DNA of 58,668 nucleotides, taken from positions 1 through 58,668 of the forward strand of contig CABSNL010000006.1 of assembly GCA_902479095.1 (NCBI GenBank), written 5' to 3'. The translations under genes and the position numbers were made by a program. The notes under the pieces were generated by a model. That model saw nothing but the letters and a program-made list of their open reading frames with translations. It ran no database searches and was not told the origin of the DNA. Origin of the DNA: an uncultured Collinsella sp. GTDB lineage: Bacteria > Actinomycetota > Coriobacteriia > Coriobacteriales > Coriobacteriaceae. Position 1 is the stretch's first letter; the number at the start of each line of letters is the position of its first letter. Shown in pieces: positions 36,343 to 43,986 of the stretch.

Positions 36343-39300
36343 ATGCTTGATCGCCGTTCGTTACTTGTTGCCGGAGTGTCCTCGCTGGCGAGCATTATGT
36401 TGCCGCGCGTGCCGGGAAGCGCAAACGCCTTCATATTGCCGTTCGTGGCTACCGAAGCCTATGCCGACGAAAAAGACCCCTTCAGGGTGCTCGTTCTCTC
36501 GCGCACAATGTTTGGTGTGGTCGTGGTCGACGTCGCCAACAAGAATATGCCCATCAAGGGAGCCCAGGTCACGCTCGCGTCGCGTTATGCCGCGGGCAAG
36601 CAGCTCACCGCCACGACCGACGACGAGGGCACGGCCATCTTTGAGATCGCGCCGCTTTCGGAAGGCTACGTGGACGAGGCGACGCTTCTCGACGCGTACG
36701 ACTTTAACGGCGGCATCTCCATTAGCGTGGCGGGCTACCGCGATGTCGAGATTCCCCTCGCGCGTGTCCAAGGCGGCACCGCTATTACCGCACCCACACG
36801 TCCGCTCTCCGATGGCGAGCCGTACTTTCGACAGCTCACGTTCGACGAATGGGACATCCAGTACGCCGACGCCACGTTTATGGCATTGCCGAAGGACGAC
36901 ACGGCAAACGAGCAGCCCGATACGCATGCCTTTACTGTGCAGGCACATCTGCCACAGGGTGGACAGGCAACGCTGCGCATCAACAAAGTGACGCATGCTG
37001 CGGGCAGCTCACCCGAAACCGTCACGCAGATCGGCCAGATCAAGGCCAGCGCATCGGGCGCGGATAATCTGGCAACGTTCACACTCGAAGACAAGTTCCT
37101 CGATGCGGCATCGGGCCTTCTGGAAGAAGGGTGCAAGCTGCGCTTTGTCCTCGACTACCAGGGCAAAACCTACACGCTCTCATCCCCTATGGCCGTTGTC
37201 ACCGCGCCGGCCGCAAAGGCGGAATCGGGCTCGACCACCATCATTCCCACCACCATGGACCAAGAGGTCACTCCGTTTGATTTCCCAGCGGCGTTTCCCG
37301 GCATCGGTGGTAATAAGTTCACGTGCTGGATGCCCACATTTCCCATTCTGTTCGATTTCTCGTTTGCTGGATACGTGCTGTTTGGCGGAGGGTACAAACC
37401 AGCTAGCTATATGAACGATTCGGGCAACCCTGATCCGGAATACTGGAAGAAATCGCCGCGCGAGTCGGGCGCCAAGCAGGCAAACCGCTACCTCGACGAG
37501 ATGGAGGGGAAGTGGAATCAGTACAAGAGGATGAGTGCCGGTTCGGGCACCGATCCAAGAAACACCAAGCTCCTTCGCCACCATTGCACGCCGCTGTTCA
37601 CGATGGATATCGCCACACAGCTGTACGGCTCGCTCGCCTACGATTGGGTGGGCAAAACCTGGGGTAACAACAACGACCCCGCATACGGCAATATTAAGGC
37701 CCTCTTCCAGGTAAGAACCGACCTCAATTGGACCGAGCAGTTTACCCTAGGACCGGTGCCATTTTTCCTAAACGTCAACCCCTGGGTGCTGGCAAAACTG
37801 GCGCTCGCCGTGGGTGCCCACACGCACGGCAGCGGCGCGGCGTTTTTTAAAAACATTTCGCTCGACTATTCAAACACGTCGGGCTCGTTCACCATCCAGA
37901 TCGGGCTTGCCGTCACCTTTGGCGCCGGCGTTGCAGGCGTCGCTTCGTCTGCCGTGCGCGGCGCCGCATCCCTCACGCTGTTCATTGGGTACGAGAAGGC
38001 AGATGGACACCAGCTTCCGCGACTGCGCGTAGGTGCAGACGTCGATGTCGATGTGATACTCCAATTCGTAATGTTCAAGTGGACCACCAAGGCTTGGTCG
38101 GGGTCGTGGCCCACGCTCATCGATTCGTGGAATATGTCGGTGAACAATGGCGACCAGTATGTGCTCCAGCGCTCTGAGCTCGCATTGGGTGGAGATACGC
38201 CTTATACGCTGGATGCCTGCTTCGGCTCGGCCGGCAACATTGAGGCGGGCGGCGTGCCGCAATTTATCGCATCAGCCACCATCGTCACCAACGCCGAACT
38301 GCTCGCACGCGCCGAGGTTAAGGCCGCTGCCGTAAACGCCGCGCCTGTCGTGCGCGATTGGGATCGGGCGGTCACGCGCATTGAGCTCGAGGCGGATGCA
38401 GAAAGCGACGACACGGGACAGATCGAGCATTTCGTCCATGCACTGATAGAGAACGACGAAAACGCCGCGCCGATGTATGAGTACACCTACATCGGTCAGG
38501 CAGCGAACACCGTTGCCGACCCGAACGCCGATTCTGCCGGCGTGTCGGAGGACGAGCGTGGCGGCATCAAGCCCTCGAGCGACAACGTGCTGTTTGCTGG
38601 CGTGCTCAGCGAAGCCCACATGAAACTGGCAATGATTGCCGGCGTAGAATGCCTGTTCCGTATCGCCTCGGTGCGCTACGGCGACAATGGTCGCTCGCGC
38701 CTGGTGGTACACACAAAGGCAAACGGGACGTGGTCCGCTCCCACGCCTGTGGACTTTCCCCTTGGGTTTGGCGAGGGCGACGTGGAGCGCGACGGCATAT
38801 ACGATTACGACTTCGACGTAGTGGAATATACGGACGGAAGAGGAAACCAGGACGCCTACGTGCTGCTGATCTCGGGCGAGCGCCCCGCCGGCGACAACAC
38901 CCTTTTCGATACGGCGAGCACATCCGGCATACTGTCCGTTGTGCGCCTGCGCATAAGCAACGACGGAGTTCGCGTGATATCGCACACGTCGTGGCGCAGC
39001 ATCTCGCGCGGCCGCCTTCAGGAGGATGGCTACCATTGCCTGCAGTGCCCACGCATCACGGTGGGCAAGACACTTGTCGACGGGCGCCTGTCGGGCGCCT
39101 ACCTCCACCGCCGCGGAACCACCGCAGAAAAGACGCTCGGCAGCGAGGCCGAGGTTGCGCTGGAGTGCTTTACCCTGTGGTCGGACGTTTCGGGCGACAG
39201 TCTCACGTTCCGTCAGGTCCTCCGCTTTCCGCAGGCACCGTCGAGCATCGAGCTCGGCGCGCCCGAGAATATCAACGGCAAAATGGTGGTGCCCATTGCA

Positions 39301-40710
39301 TACGAGACCGCAGGCGGTTGTGGCTGTGCATCGTACGCCGTGATCGGCCAGTCCATTGCGAGCTGGGGCGTTATGTCGCCAGATGCCACAGTACCCCACG
39401 CGGTGCCGTGGCCGCAGCACACGGGCTTTTTGGCTACCGTCAACGAGCAACTGCAGCATATTACTTGGGCACGAGGCGCATCGGCATTTGCAACGCAGCC
39501 CGTGGGTGCCGCAGGCTGTGGCCCGGCATCGTTTAGCGTAAGCAACAACGGCAGGTGCGTGCTCTATGTAGAGAACACCGATGGCAAGGTGGGGCAAACC
39601 TACGACGAAGAAGGCAACCCGGTAGCAGTGATGGGCAAGCACTTCCGCATCTTCGCCAGCACCTTGGCAGGCGATCTGTTTACGGAGCCGTTCGTGATGT
39701 GCGAGCTGGACCATCCCGTCGATCAGATAACGACATTTTTGACGTCGGGGAGCATGCTCTCCGCGCTCGCCACGCACATTGTGAGCACGGAGAAGAGCGA
39801 GGCAGAACTACACGGCATCGAAGTGCCCTTGGTGGCGTGTGCCACTCCGACGGGCGCAGTCGCTACCTCGGGCGCGGTGGTGCCCGGAGCAGCAGGCGAA
39901 TCCTTCATGGTCACGGTGCGAAACGACGGCAACACCTTGCTGACCGCCGGCACAATCGATCTGTACCGAGAGGGCTCCAGCCAGCCGTTCTCCAGCGCAT
40001 CCATCGGGTTCGGAGCGAACACGCGCATGGCATCGATCTACGATCCAGAGCTTGCCGAGGACGCTTCGGTCAACGACATGGCACACGTGAAGTACGCGCT
40101 CGAAACGCTGGGCACACCTTTTGCAACGCACCCGCTGGTAGCCGACAGTGGCAACGCCGTGCTGGCACCGGGTTGCACGGCACAGTTCCGCATGAGCTTC
40201 GCCATCCCCGAGAGTTGGAGCGATGAAGTGGGCAAACGTGTAACGCTATATGCGAAGGCGCGTAATCTGGTGGCGCTCGATCCCGTAACGCTCGAGGAAA
40301 TTCGACCGGGCGCAAACTCGGCGCTGGGTGCCGTGCTGCACGAGCTTCATGTGCCCGACGCGGCATGCAAACGCTCAGAAGTTCAGGTCGGCGTATGCGA
40401 CAACGCGGATACGACGGGGCTTCACGATGCACCGATGACGGCGGACGGCAGTGGCGGCTCGAGTGGCGGCGGTACTGACAAGGGCGGCGGCTCCGGCGGA
40501 AGCAGCTCCAGCAGTGGCAAGGACCACGGCACTAACAAGCGCTCCGGAAAATCGGGCGCGCTTGCGGGCACGGGCGATGTCAACGCTCCCCTTACGGTAG
40601 CCGCAGCAGCACTCGCCGCAGCTGGTGCCGGCCTTGTCGCCTACAGCGCCCGCCGCACGGCACTCGAAAACGACGCCCCCGATGAGGTCAATTCTGATAA
40701 GCCTCACTAG
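36343..40710 (+). CDS. Very large exported surface protein with LAGTG sorting signal
   Basis: A 1455-residue protein. The N-terminus begins MLDRRSLLVAGVSS and has a hydrophobic stretch ending near SANA, a Tat-like signal (twin Arg). Residues about 45-145 resemble a carboxypeptidase-regulatory-type beta domain ('PIKGAQVTLASRYAAGKQ', 'GTAIFEIAP'). The middle (about 320-720) has a Trp- and Tyr-rich region. Residues about 1185-1260 resemble a CARDB-like beta domain ('FMVTVRNDGNTLLTAG'). A Gly/Ser linker (about 1360-1400) precedes LAGTGD (about 1407-1412), a hydrophobic helix and RR tail, which together form a cell-wall sorting signal of the LAxTG type used by class E sortases. The ATG at 36343 follows GGAG. 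Likely adhesin or surface-bound enzyme; function unknown. Confidence 0.82.
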   Translation: MLDRRSLLVAGVSSLASIMLPRVPGSANAFILPFVATEAYADEKDPFRVLVLSRTMFGVVVVDVANKNMPIKGAQVTLASRYAAGKQLTATTDDEGTAIFEIAPLSEGYVDEATLLDAYDFNGGISISVAGYRDVEIPLARVQGGTAITAPTRPLSDGEPYFRQLTFDEWDIQYADATFMALPKDDTANEQPDTHAFTVQAHLPQGGQATLRINKVTHAAGSSPETVTQIGQIKASASGADNLATFTLEDKFLDAASGLLEEGCKLRFVLDYQGKTYTLSSPMAVVTAPAAKAESGSTTIIPTTMDQEVTPFDFPAAFPGIGGNKFTCWMPTFPILFDFSFAGYVLFGGGYKPASYMNDSGNPDPEYWKKSPRESGAKQANRYLDEMEGKWNQYKRMSAGSGTDPRNTKLLRHHCTPLFTMDIATQLYGSLAYDWVGKTWGNNNDPAYGNIKALFQVRTDLNWTEQFTLGPVPFFLNVNPWVLAKLALAVGAHTHGSGAAFFKNISLDYSNTSGSFTIQIGLAVTFGAGVAGVASSAVRGAASLTLFIGYEKADGHQLPRLRVGADVDVDVILQFVMFKWTTKAWSGSWPTLIDSWNMSVNNGDQYVLQRSELALGGDTPYTLDACFGSAGNIEAGGVPQFIASATIVTNAELLARAEVKAAAVNAAPVVRDWDRAVTRIELEADAESDDTGQIEHFVHALIENDENAAPMYEYTYIGQAANTVADPNADSAGVSEDERGGIKPSSDNVLFAGVLSEAHMKLAMIAGVECLFRIASVRYGDNGRSRLVVHTKANGTWSAPTPVDFPLGFGEGDVERDGIYDYDFDVVEYTDGRGNQDAYVLLISGERPAGDNTLFDTASTSGILSVVRLRISNDGVRVISHTSWRSISRGRLQEDGYHCLQCPRITVGKTLVDGRLSGAYLHRRGTTAEKTLGSEAEVALECFTLWSDVSGDSLTFRQVLRFPQAPSSIELGAPENINGKMVVPIAYETAGGCGCASYAVIGQSIASWGVMSPDATVPHAVPWPQHTGFLATVNEQLQHITWARGASAFATQPVGAAGCGPASFSVSNNGRCVLYVENTDGKVGQTYDEEGNPVAVMGKHFRIFASTLAGDLFTEPFVMCELDHPVDQITTFLTSGSMLSALATHIVSTEKSEAELHGIEVPLVACATPTGAVATSGAVVPGAAGESFMVTVRNDGNTLLTAGTIDLYREGSSQPFSSASIGFGANTRMASIYDPELAEDASVNDMAHVKYALETLGTPFATHPLVADSGNAVLAPGCTAQFRMSFAIPESWSDEVGKRVTLYAKARNLVALDPVTLEEIRPGANSALGAVLHELHVPDAACKRSEVQVGVCDNADTTGLHDAPMTADGSGGSSGGGTDKGGGSGGSSSSSGKDHGTNKRSGKSGALAGTGDVNAPLTVAAAALAAAGAGLVAYSARRTALENDAPDEVNSDKPH

Positions 40711-40759
40711 CTCTCAGTTACCTTTGTGAGAGACGCCGACTCGGCTCATCGAACATCAA

Positions 40760-40793
40760 ATGGGCTGGTTCTGGATACCCAGAGCCAGCCCAT
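40760..40793. terminator. Bidirectional terminator
   Basis: Arms ATGGGCTGGTTCTGG (40760-40774) and CCAGAGCCAGCCCAT (40779-40793) pair with one G-T and a 4-base loop. It lies between the convergent surface-protein and DUF6773-type genes. Confidence 0.8.
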
Positions 40794-40799
40794 TACGCA

Positions 40800-41384
40800 T
40801 TAGATGTCGTCAGAGGAGTCGAGTTCTGCCTCGAGCTTGGCACGGCGTCTTTTCGCCGTGAAAAACGTTGCGCACAGGGCAGCAAACGTGGCCGCGAAAA
40901 TCGTCGCACCGCAGAACACGCCCGTGGCCAGGTTCGCCAACCAAAAGACGCTTTCGAGCGGTACGATCTGCGCCTCAGCGATACAGCGCATTGCGGCAAT
41001 AACAAGCGCGAACGCGGCGCCGCTAAGACCGCTGACAAGCAGGAAATATCCAACAGGAAGATGCTCGGTTTGCCCAAAACGATTGGTATCGACATAGCCC
41101 TTCCGCGTTTGCAGTCCTGCGCAAATCAACATCACGAGAACGAGCCACAAATACATGGCTGCCTCGAACGGCGTTGCAAAGCCATGCGGCATTTCACTGG
41201 CGTCGCTGTGAACCCACGCAACCTGTCGAGCTATAAACTGGTAGAAAAAGATCATCAACATGCCAAACGAAAGCAGCACGAAACCAATCTTGTAGATCTT
41301 CGCGCTCTCGGCCTCCAGGCGCTCATCCTTTGGGCCGGCATATTCACGCCACTTTTGCACGAGTTTTAAATCTTCAAATTTCAT
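40800..41384 (-). CDS. DUF6773-like four-helix membrane protein
   Basis: A 194-residue membrane protein with four hydrophobic segments (about 30-52, 72-92, 112-135 and 148-172) and an N-terminal 'PKDERLEAESAKIYKIGFVL'. This N-terminal phrase is typical of a family of small membrane proteins found beside XRE regulators in Firmicutes and Actinobacteria (I recognise it as DUF6773-like). It starts 9 bases after the XRE gene stop on the same strand and the two form an operon. Function unknown. Confidence 0.78.
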   Translation of the reverse strand: MKFEDLKLVQKWREYAGPKDERLEAESAKIYKIGFVLLSFGMLMIFFYQFIARQVAWVHSDASEMPHGFATPFEAAMYLWLVLVMLICAGLQTRKGYVDTNRFGQTEHLPVGYFLLVSGLSGAAFALVIAAMRCIAEAQIVPLESVFWLANLATGVFCGATIFAATFAALCATFFTAKRRRAKLEAELDSSDDI

Positions 41385-41393
41385 AGCGAACTC

Positions 41394-41624
41394 CTAAAGA
41401 GCGTTAGGGTCGACGTCGATCCCGTCTTCCCAAAACAGATCGTTCAACGTAACGCGCAGCGCTTTACAGATTGCCACGCACAAATTGAGCGTGGGGTTGT
41501 AGCCGCCCGCCTCGATCAGGCCGATGGTCTGGCGCGTAACGCCCACGGCCTCGGCCAGGTCAGCTTGCGAAAGGCCAACCGCCGCGCGCGCCGCCTTCAT
41601 GCGTAGGTTCCTTTTGCCCGGCAT
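41394..41624 (-). CDS. XRE-family regulator
   Basis: A 76-residue Cro/CI-type HTH protein consisting only of the DNA-binding domain: 'RMKAARAAVGLSQADLAEAV' then 'GVTRQTIGLIEAGGYNPTLN'. The ATG at 41624 has GAAAGGA; a longer frame to 41684 lacks a site. It leads the operon with the DUF6773-like gene. Small stand-alone XRE proteins of this type (YozG/immunity-repressor-like) often repress a membrane-protein partner. Confidence 0.9.
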   Translation of the reverse strand: MPGKRNLRMKAARAAVGLSQADLAEAVGVTRQTIGLIEAGGYNPTLNLCVAICKALRVTLNDLFWEDGIDVDPNAL

Positions 41625-41943
41625 GGAGTTCCTTTCGTAGTAATGGACAGATATCCGTTGCAACATGACAGAAATATATTGCATCCATCAAAGGATATCA
41701 ACTATATCTGTCATTATGAAAACCATGTCTGTCATCGCCATGCAGACATACCAATTTCAATTCGCTATTCAAACTTACTCGGACAGAGCCGACTCGGTTT
41801 TGTCCGAGTAAACGAATCTCCTTCGTACTCCGAACGATTGTTCGATGGATTTCGTGTTGGGTGGAATCGTCTGTGGGCTGGGCTATGCTACCTTGACTAT
41901 CTATATGACTTAAACGCAGCAAAGGAGCACCGAGAGAGCGAGT
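41625..41943. other. 319-base spacer between xre and topoisomerase genes
   Basis: No gene is supported. The left part holds four ACAGA-type boxes for the XRE operon (listed separately). A perfect 11-bp hairpin, TTACTCGGACA (41775-41785) with TGTCCGAGTAA (41801-41811), lies mid-region. The right part must contain the topoisomerase promoter; TTGACT (41902-41907) is one possible -35 box. Confidence 0.6.
41645..41735 (-). promoter_or_regulatory. Repeated ACAGA(T/A)AT boxes upstream of xre
   Basis: Boxes are GGACAGATAT (41645-41654), TGACAGAAAT (41666-41675), ATATCTGTCA (41704-41713) and TGTCTGTCAT (41726-41735). The first two and the last two face each other. They lie directly upstream of the XRE gene and are likely its binding sites. 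Confidence 0.55.
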
Positions 41944-43941
41944 ATGGCAAAAAACACCGCAAACTATGGTAACGACAGTATCCGCCAGCTCAAGGACGAG
42001 GAGCGCGTACGCCTGCGTCCCGCCGTCATCTTTGGCTCGGACGGACTCGATGGCTGCGCGCATGCCGCCTTCGAGATCCTGTCCAACGCCGTTGACGAGG
42101 CGCGCCAGGGCTACGGCAAGCTCATCACCCTTACCGCCTTTCGCGATGGTTCCATTCAGGTAGAGGACAACGGCCGCGGCTGCCCGCTCGACTGGAACCC
42201 CTCCGAGAAGCGCTTTAACTGGGAACTCGTCTTTTGCGAGCTCTACGCCGGCGGCAAATACAACAATAACCAGGGCGGCGACTACGACTTCTCGCTCGGC
42301 ACCAACGGCCTGGGCTCATGCGCAACCCAGTACGCCTCCGAATACATGGACGTCACGGTTTGGCGCGACGGCAACAAGTACTCCCTGCACTTTAAGAAGG
42401 GCAAGGTCGTCGGTGCCAAAAAGAAGGCACTCGAGATTGAGCCCAGCGGCGAGGATCGCACCGGCACCACCATTAAGTGGCGTCCCGATCTTGAGGTCTT
42501 TACCTCCATCAGCATCCCCCACGATTGGTATCGCGAGACAATGCGCCGCCAGGCCGTGGTCAACGCCAACGTGACCTTCCGCCTGCGTATCGAGGGCGAC
42601 GATGGCGAGTTTTCCGAAGAGGATTTTTGCTATCCCAAGGGCATCGAGGACTACGTGCTCGAGAAGGTCGGTACCGACTACCTCACCGAGCCCTTCTTTA
42701 TCGAGGCCGACCGTCGCGGTCGCGACCGCGAGGACCTGCCCGATTACAACGTAAAAATCACCGCGTGCATGTGCTTCTCGCGCACCTTCATGATGCAGGA
42801 GTACTACCACAACTCATCGTGGCTCGAGAACGGCGGTTCGCCCGAGAAGGCCGCCCGCAGCGCTCTGACCAGTGCCATCGATGCTTACATTAAGCAACAG
42901 GGCAAGTACAACAAAAACGAGAGCGGCATTAAGTGGCAGGATGTCCAGGACTGTCTGGTGCTGGTGACCAACTGCTTCTCCACCCAGACGTCCTATGAAA
43001 ACCAGACTAAGAAGGCCATCAACAACCGCTTTATCCAGCAGGCTATGACGGCCTTCTTTAAGGAGCGCCTCTCGACTTACCTGATCGAGAACAAAGACGC
43101 CGCCAACAAGATCATGGAGCAGGTGCTCATCAACAAGCGCTCGCGCGAGAACGCCGAGAAGACGCGCCAGAGCATCAAGACCAACCTGCAGCAGAAGACC
43201 GACATGGCCAACCGTGTGCAAAAGTTCATCGATTGCCGCTCCAAGGACAAGAGCCGCCGCGAGATCTACATCGTAGAGGGTGACTCGGCAGCAGGCGCCA
43301 TTCGAACGTCGCGCGATGCCGAGTTCCAGGGTGTTATGCCCGTCCGCGGCAAGATCCTCAACTGCCTAAAGGAGGACTACCCGCGCATCTTTAAGTCCGA
43401 CATCATCATGGACCTCATGCGCGTGCTGGGCTGCGGCGTGGAGATCAAAGACAAGCGCATCAAGAACCTTGGCGCCTTTGACCTGGACAACCTCAACTGG
43501 AACAAGGTCATCATCTGTACGGACGCCGACGTCGACGGTTACCACATCCGCACGCTCGTGCTCACCATGCTCTACCGCCTGGTGCCCACACTTATCGACG
43601 AGGGCTACGTCTATATCGCCGAGTCGCCGCTCTACGAGATCAACTGCAAAGAAAAGACCTACTTTGCCTACACCGAGCTCGAGAAGAACGGCATCCTTAA
43701 GGAGATCGGCGACCAGAAGTGCTCCATCAACCGCTCCAAGGGTCTTGGTGAGAACGATCCGGACATGATGTGGCTCACCACCATGAACCCCGAGACGCGT
43801 CGTCTGATCAAGGTGGAGCCCGAGGACGTCACCAAGATGGAAACCATGTTCAACCTTTTGCTGGGCAACGACGAGGCAGGCCGCAAGCGCCATATCTCCG
43901 AGCACGGCAAGGAATACCTTGACCAGCTGGACCTGCAGTAG
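41944..43941 (+). CDS. Type II topoisomerase subunit B (GyrB/ParE-like)
   Basis: A 665-residue ATPase subunit of a type II topoisomerase. The GHKL ATP site includes 'EILSNAVDEARQGYGK' near residue 42, 'VEDNGRGCPL' near 77 and 'GTNGLGSCATQYAS' near 120. The Toprim domain has IVEGDSAAGA near 442 and 'DADVDGYHIRTLVLTMLYR' near 527, with Tyr where typical GyrB has Ala. The length matches ParE-like subunits. Subunit A follows 45 bases downstream. It is probably topoisomerase IV or a gyrase paralogue; the housekeeping gyrBA is presumably elsewhere, which was not verified. Confidence 0.92.
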   Translation: MAKNTANYGNDSIRQLKDEERVRLRPAVIFGSDGLDGCAHAAFEILSNAVDEARQGYGKLITLTAFRDGSIQVEDNGRGCPLDWNPSEKRFNWELVFCELYAGGKYNNNQGGDYDFSLGTNGLGSCATQYASEYMDVTVWRDGNKYSLHFKKGKVVGAKKKALEIEPSGEDRTGTTIKWRPDLEVFTSISIPHDWYRETMRRQAVVNANVTFRLRIEGDDGEFSEEDFCYPKGIEDYVLEKVGTDYLTEPFFIEADRRGRDREDLPDYNVKITACMCFSRTFMMQEYYHNSSWLENGGSPEKAARSALTSAIDAYIKQQGKYNKNESGIKWQDVQDCLVLVTNCFSTQTSYENQTKKAINNRFIQQAMTAFFKERLSTYLIENKDAANKIMEQVLINKRSRENAEKTRQSIKTNLQQKTDMANRVQKFIDCRSKDKSRREIYIVEGDSAAGAIRTSRDAEFQGVMPVRGKILNCLKEDYPRIFKSDIIMDLMRVLGCGVEIKDKRIKNLGAFDLDNLNWNKVIICTDADVDGYHIRTLVLTMLYRLVPTLIDEGYVYIAESPLYEINCKEKTYFAYTELEKNGILKEIGDQKCSINRSKGLGENDPDMMWLTTMNPETRRLIKVEPEDVTKMETMFNLLLGNDEAGRKRHISEHGKEYLDQLDLQ

Positions 43942-43986
43942 CAGCAAATCGATAACGACGGCCCATAAGAAGTTCAAGAGGAAATC

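Noticed and set aside
38272..39777. A 501-codon antisense frame inside the large surface protein gene
   Set aside because: Composition is Arg/His/Ala-rich as expected of a shadow frame. The sense protein has a coherent signal peptide, domains and sorting signal.
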